Assembly (NCBI RefSeq): GCF_014193655.1
Contig: NZ_JACHZQ010000001.1
Location: 2,232,001 to 2,296,000 of the forward strand
Reading direction: 5' to 3'
Length of the DNA stretch: 64,000 bases
Source: Rhizobium sp. BK313
Lineage (GTDB): Bacteria; Pseudomonadota; Alphaproteobacteria; Rhizobiales; Rhizobiaceae
Under the pieces are notes generated by a model, which saw only the letters and a program-made list of their open reading frames with translations, was not told the origin of the DNA and made no database searches. The translations under genes were made by a program, and so were the position numbers. This document shows, piece after piece, positions 32,657-41,695 of this stretch (within the stretch, counting starts at the first letter, position 1; every line of letters begins with the position of its first letter).

Positions 32657-34320
32657 CACATATTCGGATAGACCGGTCCCTCACCACCCTGAGGCGGCAC
32701 CCAGTTGATGTTCTGGTTCGGGTCCTTGATGTCACAGGTCTTGCAGTGGACGCAGTTCTGGGCGTTGATGACGAAGGTTTCCTTGCCGTCCTTTTCTACC
32801 CATTCGTAGACGCCGGCCGGACAGTAGCGGGTCGACGGACCGGCATAGATGTCGAATTCCGAGCTCTTCTGCAGCGCCATGTCCTTGACCTGGAGGTGGA
32901 CCGGCTGGTCTTCCTCATGATTGGTGTTCGACAGGAACACCGAGGACAGCCGGTCGAAGGTCAACACGCCATCCGGCTTGGGGTAAGCGATCTTCTTGTG
33001 CTGGGCCGCGGGCTCCAGTGAGGCCGCGTCGGTCTTGCCGTGTTTCAGCGTGCCGAATAAGGAGAAGCCGAACAAAGTGTTCATCCACATGTCGAAGCCG
33101 CCGAGCACAATGCCGAGGCCGGTGCCGAACTTCGACCAGAGCGGCTTGACGTTGCGGACCTTCTTCAGGTCCTTGCCGATATCGGTTGCGCGCCATTCGT
33201 TTTCGATCTCGATCACTTCGTCATTGGCGCGGCCGGTCGCGATCGCCGCGGCGATCTTGTCGGCTGCGAGCATGCCCGAGAGGACCGCATTGTGGCTGCC
33301 CTTGATGCGCGGCACATTGACAAAACCGGCCGAACAGCCAATCAGCGCGCCGCCCGGGAAGGAGAGCTTCGGCACCGATTGCCAGCCGCCTTCGGTAATA
33401 GCACGGGCGCCATAGGAGATGCGCTTGCCGCCTTCGAATGTGCCGCGAATTGCCGGATGCGTCTTGAACCGCTGGAATTCCTCGAAGGGGTAGAGATAGG
33501 GATTCTTGTAATTAAGGTGGATCACGAAGCCCACGGCGACGAGATTGTCCTCGAGGTGATAAAGGAAGGAGCCGCCACCGGTTTTCATTCCAAGCGGCCA
33601 GCCGAAGGAATGCTGCACGAGACCCTGCTTATGGTTCTCCGGCTTCACCTGCCAGAGTTCCTTGATGCCGATGCCGAATTTTTGCGGTTCGCGGCCCTTC
33701 TGAAGGTCGAACTTGGCGATGAGCTGCTTGGCGAGCGAGCCGCGCACCCCCTCTCCGATCAGTACGTATTTGCCGAGCAACGCCATGCCGCGCGTATAGT
33801 TCGGGCCTGGCTCGCCATTGCGCTCGATGCCCATGTCGCCGGTGGCGACGCCGATGACCGCGCCGTCGTCATTATAAAGCACTTCGGTCGCGGCAAAACC
33901 GGGATAGATCTCGACGCCCAGCGCCTCGGCCTTTTCGGCGAGCCAGCGACAGACATTGCCAAGTGAGACGATATAGTTGCCATGATTGTTCATCAGCGGC
34001 GGCATGAAGGCGTTCGGCAGGCGGACGGAGCCGGCGGGTCCAAGGAACAGGAAATGGTCGTCCGTCACCTCGGTCTTGAAGGGATGCCCCTCCTCTTCGC
34101 GCCAGCCGGGCAGCAGGCGATCGATGCCGATCGGATCGACAACCGCGCCTGACAGAATATGCGCTCCGACTTCCGCGCCTTTTTCGAGCACGACGACGGT
34201 GAGATCGGGATTGACCTGTTTCAGGCGGATCGCCGCCGACAGACCGGCCGGCCCGGCGCCGACAATCACCACGTCGAATTCCATGCTCTCGCGTTCAGGC
34301 AGCTCGCTAGCGTCAGTCAT
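32656..34320 (-). CDS. Electron transfer flavoprotein-ubiquinone oxidoreductase
   Basis: A 554-residue peripheral membrane flavoprotein that passes electrons from ETF to ubiquinone during fatty-acid and amino-acid oxidation. The N-terminal FAD fold is DVVIVGAGPAGLSAAIRL, followed by VLEKGAEVGAHILSGAVVDP. A central quinone-binding region follows (GGGSFLYHLEDNLVAVGFVI). The C-terminal ferredoxin domain has TRYCPAGVYEW and INAQNCVHCKTCDIKDPNQN, giving the four Cys of one 4Fe-4S cluster. Length and motifs are complete. A LiuR-like inverted repeat lies 172 bases upstream. Confidence 0.97.
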   Translation of the reverse strand: MTDASELPERESMEFDVVIVGAGPAGLSAAIRLKQVNPDLTVVVLEKGAEVGAHILSGAVVDPIGIDRLLPGWREEEGHPFKTEVTDDHFLFLGPAGSVRLPNAFMPPLMNNHGNYIVSLGNVCRWLAEKAEALGVEIYPGFAATEVLYNDDGAVIGVATGDMGIERNGEPGPNYTRGMALLGKYVLIGEGVRGSLAKQLIAKFDLQKGREPQKFGIGIKELWQVKPENHKQGLVQHSFGWPLGMKTGGGSFLYHLEDNLVAVGFVIHLNYKNPYLYPFEEFQRFKTHPAIRGTFEGGKRISYGARAITEGGWQSVPKLSFPGGALIGCSAGFVNVPRIKGSHNAVLSGMLAADKIAAAIATGRANDEVIEIENEWRATDIGKDLKKVRNVKPLWSKFGTGLGIVLGGFDMWMNTLFGFSLFGTLKHGKTDAASLEPAAQHKKIAYPKPDGVLTFDRLSSVFLSNTNHEEDQPVHLQVKDMALQKSSEFDIYAGPSTRYCPAGVYEWVEKDGKETFVINAQNCVHCKTCDIKDPNQNINWVPPQGGEGPVYPNM

Positions 34321-34491
34321 TCACTCTCTCCGATTGACCAGGCTCCGATTGAATTGGGCGCGCGGCCTTGTCCCCTTTGGGCGTCTTCCCCATTTCGGCT
34401 ATCTCTTGTCAAAACGGGAGAGGATTGTCGAGCCGGGAAGCGACAGTTGATCCTCCAATTCGCACAGCGCAGCCGCGAAGTTAAGTTACTC

Positions 34492-34506
34492 TTACGTCAA
34501 CGTCAA
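34492..34506. promoter_or_regulatory. Candidate LiuR-like operator upstream of ETF-QO
   Basis: TTACGTCAACGTCAA (on the minus strand TTGACGTTGACGTAA). It resembles the TTACGT/ACGTAA-type sites of MerR-family LiuR regulators of branched-chain and fatty-acid oxidation in proteobacteria, pathways that use ETF-QO. It lies in the 287-base divergent region between ETF-QO and the SDR gene, which holds no other gene. Inferred by similarity to a remembered motif. Confidence 0.35.
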
Positions 34507-34616
34507 TAATTGCGCGCATTTCACTCGCTGTTTGTCGGCATTCAACTTTCAAATATGGTTCACAGCACTCTATAGATCCGAATTGAAATATCCGGACAAC
34601 GCAAAGGATGGACATC

Positions 34617-35405
34617 ATGGATCTCGGCATCAAAGGAAAGCGGGCGCTGGTTCTGGCTTCGTCGAAAGGGCTTGGTCATGGCATAGCGGTGGCACTGGCA
34701 CGCGAAGGGGCGAATGTCCTGCTTTGCGGCCGCAGCGGCGAGAGGCTCGAATCCAATTGCAAGGCAATCAATGCCGAAGGAAAGGGCCGCGCCGACTGGA
34801 TCTGGGCCGATCTCAACGACGAAGGCTTCGTGGAAATCGTCAGCAAGGCGGTTGCCGACAAGCTCGGCGGCATCGACATTCTTATTAATAACACTGGCGG
34901 ACCGACGCAAGGGACATCGGAGGATATGACCGCCGAACGGCTGGAGACCTATTTCCTGTCCATGGTGGCTCGCGTCATCACCCTGACCAACGCCTTGTTG
35001 CCGGGCATGAAGGCCCAGGGCTGGGGTCGCATCGTCACCGTCGCATCATCGGGTATCATCGAACCGATCCCCAATCTGGCGCTTTCCAATACGCTGAGAC
35101 CCGCCCTCGCCGGCTGGAGCAAGACGCTGGCCACAGAAGTTGCCGCCCACGGCATCACCGTGAACATGCTTCTGCCGGGCAGTATCGTCACCGACAGGCT
35201 GACCGAGGTCGAAAATACGATCGCGAAACGCACGGGCAAAAGCCCGGAACAACTGCGCGACGAACGGCAGAGGCTCATTCCCGCGGGCCGTTACGGCCGG
35301 GTCGAGGAATTTGCGGCAACAGCGGCGTTTCTTTGCAGCGAACCTGCGAGCTATGTCACCGGCTCGATGGTCCGTTGCGATGGCGGTGCTGCGCGTTCGC
35401 TCTGA
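34617..35405 (+). CDS. SDR family oxidoreductase lacking the canonical Tyr/Lys pair
   Basis: A 262-residue Rossmann protein. The cofactor motif is LASSKGLGHGIAVALAREG and the NNAG-equivalent is ILINNTGGP. The usual Y-x-x-x-K catalytic pair is replaced: aligned with classical SDRs, the segment LALSNTLRPALAGWSKTLA gives Ser for Tyr and Arg for Lys. This pattern is known in a BKR-like SDR subgroup thought to use an altered mechanism or none. The ATG at 34617 is chosen because AAAGG lies 9 bases upstream. Substrate unknown. Confidence 0.87.
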   Translation: MDLGIKGKRALVLASSKGLGHGIAVALAREGANVLLCGRSGERLESNCKAINAEGKGRADWIWADLNDEGFVEIVSKAVADKLGGIDILINNTGGPTQGTSEDMTAERLETYFLSMVARVITLTNALLPGMKAQGWGRIVTVASSGIIEPIPNLALSNTLRPALAGWSKTLATEVAAHGITVNMLLPGSIVTDRLTEVENTIAKRTGKSPEQLRDERQRLIPAGRYGRVEEFAATAAFLCSEPASYVTGSMVRCDGGAARSL

Positions 35406-35830
35406 AGGCAAGTATCAGGGTACGAGGAAAGCGGCTTTAAGGGGCGTATTGAACACAATTGCGTGAGAAACGACGGGGCTCCGCACCGAGCCCCAACCCC
35501 GTTAATTCAGAATAGCCGGGGTAAAAACCGGCATTGTTGCGCTTTCATTGCATATCGGTGGTCAAAAAATCGCCAATTCGACTATTTGTTGCACTGCAAG
35601 AGGAACCGCACCGGCAAAGCTTTCCAAGTGTTAATTTTTCACCCTGTCGAACTGTGTTAAGTTGCTGCAGATTGGCGTTCATAAATTCACGTTATAGGGA
35701 CAGAATTACCGAACGTTAGCGGTAACGACGATGTGATGTATTGCGGCGACCCCCGTCTTTTTTTGCGACGCAATAAATCCACGTCAATGTCATCGCATTT
35801 CCTGCAACTCGCCTCGACCGGTTCTCAAAT
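35406..35830. other. Gene-free region (425 bp) between the SDR and the RND operon
   Basis: Near its left end is a hairpin GGGGCTC / GAGCCCC (35475-35494), possibly the SDR 3' end. From 35520 to 35830 the DNA is AT-rich and likely holds the RND operon promoter. No convincing ORF and no divergent regulator gene, so the pump's regulator is not local. Confidence 0.5.
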
Positions 35831-37069
35831 ATGAAGAAATTCTGGCTCTCTCTCGGCCTTCTCGTTGTTGCAGCCCTCGTAGTCTGGGGCTATCGCGACC
35901 GTATTCCCTTTGTTTCCGCATTTGTCGACAAGGCTTCCGCCAAAACGGAAGACAATAGCAAGACGGCTAACGCCGGTGGCCAGGGCAAGCGTCAGGTCGG
36001 CCCCGTCGCCGTAAAGACGGTCGCCGCTGTCAAAAGCACGCTTCCGATGGACGTCTCGGCGACAGGCTGGGTCGTGCCGATCGATTCAACGACGATCGCC
36101 GCGCAGGAAGCTGGGCTGATCACGCAGATCGCCGTCAAGGACGGCGTGACGGTCAAAGCCGGCGATCTAATAGCCAAGCTCGATCCGCGTACAGCGCAGG
36201 CTGCCGTCAGCAAGGACCAGGCGAACCTCACGAAAGACCAGGCAAACCTTGCCCAGGCAGAGACCGCGCTGACCCGTGCCAATAGCCTGCTCACGAGCAG
36301 TGCCGGCACTCAGGCGACAGCTGACGAAGCGCGCGCGACCCGCGATGCCGCTGTTGCCACTGTCAGCGCGGACCAAGCGCAGCTTGCCTCGGATCAAGTC
36401 CTGCTCGGAAACACCGATATACGCGCGCCCTATGACGGCCGCCTCGGCGACGTTCAATTGAGCCTGGGCGCCTATGTCAGCGCCGGCACGCCAATCGTGA
36501 CGATCAGCAAATATAATCCGGCCTACATCAAGTTCACTATGCAGGAAAACAACCTGCGCGAACTGCAGGAGCAGCTGGCCGCAGGTCCTGTCCAGGTCAC
36601 CACCGTTCCTCGTTCCGCAAAGGGCAAGCCTCGCACCGGAACGATCACCTTCTACGACAATACGGTCGACCAGGCTTCCGGAACGATCGCCGTGAAGGCA
36701 ACCTTCGAGAACGCCAACGGCGCCTTGTGGCCGGGACGCTCCGCGAATGTCATGGTTCACTTTGCCGACAACGAGCAACTCGTCGTCGTGCCGACGGTCG
36801 CCGTCAGCCCGGGGCCGGACGGCTACATCGCCTTTGTGGTGAAGGACAACAAGGTCAAGATCACGCCGGTGACCATTGCTCGCGCCAACGGCAGCCGCAC
36901 GGCCGTCGCCACGGGCCTCTCGGTCGGCGACCATGTCGTTGTCGAGGGTCAGTCGCAGCTTAACAACGGCAGCGAGGTCAAGGAACAGTTCAGCGACAAT
37001 CCGAGCGAGAAGGTCGCCTCGGCCGATGATGGCAAGACCGAAACCATCGCAGTTGGAGCGCAACAATGA
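35831..37069 (+). CDS. RND efflux pump periplasmic adaptor (membrane fusion protein)
   Basis: A 412-residue protein with a single N-terminal anchor/signal (KFWLSLGLLVVAALVVWGYR). The lipoyl half-motif is VPIDSTTIAAQEAGLITQIA with VKDGVTVKAGDLIAKLDP. A long helical hairpin (residues ~115-180, rich in Ala/Gln/Asp, for example AAVSKDQANLTKDQANLAQA) contacts the outer-membrane channel. The second lipoyl half is NTDIRAPYDGRLGDVQLSLG, followed by beta-barrel and membrane-proximal domains. Its stop overlaps the pump gene start by 4 bases (ATGA). Confidence 0.94.
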   Translation: MKKFWLSLGLLVVAALVVWGYRDRIPFVSAFVDKASAKTEDNSKTANAGGQGKRQVGPVAVKTVAAVKSTLPMDVSATGWVVPIDSTTIAAQEAGLITQIAVKDGVTVKAGDLIAKLDPRTAQAAVSKDQANLTKDQANLAQAETALTRANSLLTSSAGTQATADEARATRDAAVATVSADQAQLASDQVLLGNTDIRAPYDGRLGDVQLSLGAYVSAGTPIVTISKYNPAYIKFTMQENNLRELQEQLAAGPVQVTTVPRSAKGKPRTGTITFYDNTVDQASGTIAVKATFENANGALWPGRSANVMVHFADNEQLVVVPTVAVSPGPDGYIAFVVKDNKVKITPVTIARANGSRTAVATGLSVGDHVVVEGQSQLNNGSEVKEQFSDNPSEKVASADDGKTETIAVGAQQ

Positions 37070-40000
37070 TCCCAACATTCTGTATCCAGCGACCGGTCGC
37101 CACCACGCTTCTCGCCATCGGCGTGGTTCTTGCCGGTCTCGCCGGCTACCGGCTCATCCCTGTCGCGGCGGTGCCGCAGGTGGACTTCCCGACGATCAAC
37201 GTCTCGGCCCAGCTGACGGGTGCCTCACCGCAGACCATGGCCACCTCGGTCGCCACGCCGCTGATCAAGCAGTTCGAGACGATCCCTGGCATCAGCGAAA
37301 TTTCCTCGACAAACTCGCTTGGCAATACCAGCATCGTGCTGCAGTTCAACCTCGACCGCAGCATCGACGCCGCCGCCGGTGACGTGCAGGCGGCGATCTC
37401 GACTGCGCAGAGGAAACTGCCCAACAACCTGACTACCCCGCCGAGCTACAGGAAGACCAATCCGGCCGATGCGCCGGTCATGCTGATCGCCGTACAGAGC
37501 GACACACTGCAACGCAGCAAGCTCGACGATATCGCCGAGAACATCATCGCTCCGTCGATCTCGACCCTGCCGGGCGTCGCCGAAGTGACCGTAAACGGCG
37601 CGCAGACCTACGCGGTGCGTATCGACGTCGACCCCGACAAGCTTCTCGATCGCGGCATCGGTATCGACACGGTCAATACGGCCGTCGTCAACGCCAACAA
37701 CCAGGTCCCGGTCGGCACGTTACAAGACGCCGCTCAGAGCATGACGATCAATGCGGATACGCAACGCGTCAACGCCGACGAGTTTCGCACTCTCGTGATC
37801 GCAAATCCCAACGGCAATCCAATTCACCTCGGCGATGTCGCCGACGTCCAGGACAGCGTCGAAAACCAGAATATCGGTAGCTGGTACGATGGCCAGCGGG
37901 CGATCATCCTGGCGATTCAGCGCCAGCCCGACGCCAATACCGTCGACGTCGTCGATGCCATCAACAAGACACTGCCGAAGCTGCATGCCGAAATGCCGGC
38001 TTCCGTCAAAATGACGGTCATGAACGACTCGGCCCAGCCGATCCGCGAGGCCATTTCCGACGTCAAGTTCACCCTGATGCTGACCATCGGCCTCGTCGTT
38101 CTCGTCATCTACCTGTTCACAGGCCATGTGACGGCAACGATCATCCCCGGTCTCGCCGTGCCTCTTTCGCTGATATCAACCTTCGGCATGATGTATGTGC
38201 TCGGCTATAGCGTCGACAACATCTCTCTACTCGGATTGACGATCGCGGTCGGACTCGTGGTGGACGACGCAATCGTCATGCTGGAGAACATTCTGCGGCA
38301 TATGGAAGAAGGCATGCCTGTGCTGCAGGCTGCCATCCAGGGCGCGGCCGAAGTCAGCTATACGATCATCTCCATGTCGATCTCCTTGATCGCCGTGTTC
38401 ATTCCAATCCTGCTGATGGGCGGCGTCGTTGGCCGCATCTTCAACGAATTCGGCATGGTCGTGGCGATCGCCATCGTCTCCTCGGCCGTGGTCTCGCTGA
38501 CTGTCACGCCGATGCTTGGCTCGCGCCTCTCCAGCGCCCACAGCCATCCTCCCCTGCCGGTGCGCCTCTTCAACAAGGGCTTCAACTGGACCGAGGTCAA
38601 TTACGGCAGGGGCGTTGCATGGTGTATTCGCCATCGCTACATCGTGCTTGGAAGCTTCCTTGCCTCGGTGGCGCTCTCGGCCTACCTCTTCGTGACACTG
38701 CCGGCCAGCTTCTTCCCGCAGGAAGACATCGGACGCCTGCAGATTTCCACGCGCGCCCGCCAGGATATTTCCTATCCGGCCATGCGTGACCTGCAGAACC
38801 AGGCCGCTGCAGCCATCAAGGCGAACCCTGCCGTAGAGCACGTGATGTCGGTCGTCGGCGCCAGCGCCCGCCAGACACTCAACAACGGTACGATCTACGC
38901 CCAGCTGAAGGACAAGAAGGATCGCGAACCGCTCGACCAGACGCTGCGCGAAATGCGCGCCGCCGTCGCCAAGATCCCAGGCATTCAGGTCTTCATCAAC
39001 CCGCAGCAAAGCCTTCGCTTCGGCGGACGCCAGACCGCCAGTCAGTATCAGCTCATCATCCAGGCCCTCAACGCCGATCTGACGAACCAGTGGGCCAACA
39101 AGATGTTGCAGGAGATGCGCAAGGATCCGCGCTTCACCGACGTGACCACCGACGCGCAATACAACGCGTTGCAGGCCAATATCGTCGTCGACACGGAGAA
39201 GGCCGCCGCCTACGGCATCAACAACAACCTGCTGCGCACGACGCTTGAAGAGGCCTTCAGCGACTTCGCCGCCGCCCAGATCCAGTCGACCGGCGACAGC
39301 TATGACGTGATCATCGAATATGATGCGAACCAGCCCTGGGACGACCAGAAGCTGTCGCGCATCCATGTGACGTCTTCGAAGGGCGAGCAGGTTCCATTGT
39401 CGGCCTTCGCGCACATCGTACGCAATACTGGGCCGGTGACGATCAACCAGACGGGCCAGCTCGTTTCGACCACCGTGTCCTTCAACCTGCCGGCAGGCGA
39501 AGCGCTTGGCGACGCCACCGCCCAGATCGACCAGATCAAGAAGGACATCAATATGCCGGCGGACGTTTTCACGTCCTACGGCGGTACCGCACAGATCTTC
39601 CAGCAGTCGCAGGGCAGCACGCCTTACCTGATCCTCGCGGCCGTCCTGACGATCTACGTCGTTCTGGGCGTTCTCTACGAAAGCTTCATCCACCCGCTGA
39701 CGATCTTGTCGGGTCTGCCGGCCGCCGCCCTCGGCGCCCTGCTCGCCCTCAAGCTCTTCGGCTTCGACCTGTCGATCATCGCGCTCATCGGCTTGCTGAT
39801 GCTGATCGGTATCGTCAAGAAGAACGCGATCATGATGATCGACGTGGCGCTGGAAACGCTCCGATCCGGCGGCGTGTCGCCGGCGGAAGCGATCCACGAA
39901 GCTTGCGTGCGCCGTTTCCGGCCGATCATGATGACGACCTTCTGCGCGCTCCTAGGCGCTCTGCCGATCGCTCTCGGCGGCGGTGCGAGCTCGGAACTGC

Positions 40001-40182
40001 GCCAGCCGCTGGGTATCGCCGTCGTTGGCGGTCTGGTCGTCTCCCAGGTGCTGACGCTGTTCATCACGCCGGTCATCTTCCTCGAAATGAACCGTCTGAA
40101 CGACTTCGTCAGTCGGCTCGGGAAGCGCAAGGTACAGCATGCGCACGCGGAAGAAACGCCGACCGCGATCGCGGCCGAATAA
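37066..40182 (+). CDS. RND family multidrug efflux permease (HAE1 type)
   Basis: A 1038-residue inner-membrane permease, full length for the family. It opens IPTFCIQRPVATTLLAIGVV and has 12 expected transmembrane helices with two large periplasmic loops. The proton-relay Asp pair is in VGLVVDDAIVMLENILRHME (TM4). The C-terminal half has LSIIALIGLLMLIGIVKKNA and RRFRPIMMTTFCALLGALPI. It is closest in type to MdtB/MdtC- and MexF-like pumps. No outer-membrane channel gene is nearby, so a TolC-like protein encoded elsewhere is probably used. Confidence 0.96.
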   Translation: MIPTFCIQRPVATTLLAIGVVLAGLAGYRLIPVAAVPQVDFPTINVSAQLTGASPQTMATSVATPLIKQFETIPGISEISSTNSLGNTSIVLQFNLDRSIDAAAGDVQAAISTAQRKLPNNLTTPPSYRKTNPADAPVMLIAVQSDTLQRSKLDDIAENIIAPSISTLPGVAEVTVNGAQTYAVRIDVDPDKLLDRGIGIDTVNTAVVNANNQVPVGTLQDAAQSMTINADTQRVNADEFRTLVIANPNGNPIHLGDVADVQDSVENQNIGSWYDGQRAIILAIQRQPDANTVDVVDAINKTLPKLHAEMPASVKMTVMNDSAQPIREAISDVKFTLMLTIGLVVLVIYLFTGHVTATIIPGLAVPLSLISTFGMMYVLGYSVDNISLLGLTIAVGLVVDDAIVMLENILRHMEEGMPVLQAAIQGAAEVSYTIISMSISLIAVFIPILLMGGVVGRIFNEFGMVVAIAIVSSAVVSLTVTPMLGSRLSSAHSHPPLPVRLFNKGFNWTEVNYGRGVAWCIRHRYIVLGSFLASVALSAYLFVTLPASFFPQEDIGRLQISTRARQDISYPAMRDLQNQAAAAIKANPAVEHVMSVVGASARQTLNNGTIYAQLKDKKDREPLDQTLREMRAAVAKIPGIQVFINPQQSLRFGGRQTASQYQLIIQALNADLTNQWANKMLQEMRKDPRFTDVTTDAQYNALQANIVVDTEKAAAYGINNNLLRTTLEEAFSDFAAAQIQSTGDSYDVIIEYDANQPWDDQKLSRIHVTSSKGEQVPLSAFAHIVRNTGPVTINQTGQLVSTTVSFNLPAGEALGDATAQIDQIKKDINMPADVFTSYGGTAQIFQQSQGSTPYLILAAVLTIYVVLGVLYESFIHPLTILSGLPAAALGALLALKLFGFDLSIIALIGLLMLIGIVKKNAIMMIDVALETLRSGGVSPAEAIHEACVRRFRPIMMTTFCALLGALPIALGGGASSELRQPLGIAVVGGLVVSQVLTLFITPVIFLEMNRLNDFVSRLGKRKVQHAHAEETPTAIAAE

Positions 40183-40189
40183 GACGCAG

Positions 40190-40214
40190 CGGGCGCCGAG
40201 AGGCGCCCGTTTTA
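40190..40214 (+). terminator. Rho-independent terminator after the RND permease gene
   Basis: Perfect 8-bp stem CGGGCGCC / GGCGCCCG with a 4-base loop, followed by TTTTAC. It begins 8 bases after the stop codon. Confidence 0.85.
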
Positions 40215-40259
40215 CTTTATCCTTTTTCAAGTCTTGCGCTTACAGCTCAGCCATGCCAT

Positions 40260-40317
40260 GACGCGCCCTCTCTGAGACAAGGGCGCGTCTCGCGTTTCCC
40301 AAAAGGGGCTTCGCCCC
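40260..40317. repeat. Two hairpins upstream of the Hsp70-like gene
   Basis: First: GACGCGCCCT / AGGGCGCGTC, a perfect 10-bp inverted repeat with a 10-base loop (40260-40289). Second: GGGGC-TTC-GCCCC (40305-40317). Neither is followed by a T-run on the plus strand. They could lie in the Hsp70-like gene's leader or be termination backup. Confidence 0.55.
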
Positions 40318-40350
40318 ATTCCAAAAAATTTGACAGAAAGGAGTGCGGGC

Positions 40351-41640
40351 ATGGCTCGAGCGCTTGGTTTCGACTTCGGCACAACGAACACGGTTTTGGC
40401 GCTTGCCGATGGTCCGGCGACGCAATCAGTCGCCTTCACCAGTGCCGCCGGCACCGCTGACAGCATGCGCACGGCACTGTCCTTCATGAAGGATCCAGGA
40501 CTCGGCGCTGCAGCATTGAAGGTCGAGGCGGGGCATGCTGCCATCCGGCAGTTCATCGACAACCCGGGCGATTGCCGATTTCTGCAATCGATCAAGACTT
40601 TTGCCGCGAGTGCGCTTTTCCAAGGCACGTTGATCTTTGCCAAGCGCCACACGTTCGAGGACCTGATGGAGATCTTCGTGCGCCGGCTGCGCGCCTATGC
40701 TGGCGACGGCTGGCCGGCGGATGTCAGCCGCATCGTCGCAGGCAGGCCGGTGCATTTTGCCGGCGCCAATCCGGATGCATCTCTCGCTACGGCACGCTAT
40801 AACGCGGCGCTATCGCGCTTCGGCTTTCCGGAAATCCATTACGTCTATGAACCGGTCGCGGCTGCATTCTATTTCGCCCAGCATCTGAAAGCGGACGCGA
40901 CCGTGCTGGTCGCCGATTTCGGCGGCGGCACGACGGACTATTCGCTGATTCGCTTCGAGACCCATGGTGGAAAACTAACGGCGACGCCGATCGGCCATTC
41001 CGGCGTCGGCATTGCCGGCGATCACTTCGACTTCCGCATGATCGACAACATCGTCTCGCCGGCGATCGGCAAAGGCAGCTTCTTCAAAAGCTTCGACAAG
41101 CTGCTGGAGGTGCCGACTTCCTATTACGCCAATTTCGGCCGCTGGAACCAGCTATCGATCTTCAAGACCTCGCGCGAATATGCCGATCTGAAAAAACTGG
41201 TGCGCAGCAGCCTGGAGCCGGAAAAGCTGGAGACCTTTATCGATCTCGTCGAACACGACGAGGGCTATCCGCTTTATCAGGCCGTATCGGCGACGAAGAT
41301 GGCGCTTTCGGCTGACGATGAGGCCGAATTCAACTTCCCGCCGCTTGGCAAGGCTGGCCGCAAGACCGTGCGCCGCGCCGATTTTGAAAGCTGGATCGCT
41401 GACGACCTCGGCCGCATCGAAGGTGCGCTGGACGACGTGCTGGCGACGACTAATACTTCTCCGGAATCCATCGACAAGGTATTCCTCACCGGCGGCACCT
41501 CTTTCGTGCCGGCGGTGCGCCGCATCTTCACCGAACGTTTCGGTCAAGAGCGGATCGAAACCGGCGGCGAGTTGCTGTCGATCGCCCATGGTCTTGCCTT
41601 GATCGGCGAACGCGACGACATCAGCCAGTGGACGGCATAA
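40351..41640 (+). CDS. Hsp70 family protein, YegD-like
   Basis: A 429-residue protein with the actin/Hsp70 ATPase fold: phosphate-1 GFDFGTTNTVLALA, phosphate-2 VLVADFGGGTTDYSLIRF and adenosine motif VFLTGGTSFVPAVRRIF. It ends after the ATPase domain, with no DnaK-type substrate-binding domain, as in YegD and related proteins. Client and co-chaperones are unknown. Start ATG 40351 is fixed by AGAAAGGAG; an earlier in-frame start is weaker. Confidence 0.9.
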   Translation: MARALGFDFGTTNTVLALADGPATQSVAFTSAAGTADSMRTALSFMKDPGLGAAALKVEAGHAAIRQFIDNPGDCRFLQSIKTFAASALFQGTLIFAKRHTFEDLMEIFVRRLRAYAGDGWPADVSRIVAGRPVHFAGANPDASLATARYNAALSRFGFPEIHYVYEPVAAAFYFAQHLKADATVLVADFGGGTTDYSLIRFETHGGKLTATPIGHSGVGIAGDHFDFRMIDNIVSPAIGKGSFFKSFDKLLEVPTSYYANFGRWNQLSIFKTSREYADLKKLVRSSLEPEKLETFIDLVEHDEGYPLYQAVSATKMALSADDEAEFNFPPLGKAGRKTVRRADFESWIADDLGRIEGALDDVLATTNTSPESIDKVFLTGGTSFVPAVRRIFTERFGQERIETGGELLSIAHGLALIGERDDISQWTA

Positions 41641-41695
41641 GGGTGAAGCACACCCTGCCCTTTCGTTCTCCCGCCGCTTTGGCTAGAGTTCGCCA

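Noticed and set aside
38227..39897. 556-codon minus-strand frame inside the RND permease gene
   Set aside because: Low-complexity, Arg/Asp/His-rich translation typical of antisense frames; the plus-strand permease is complete and conserved.
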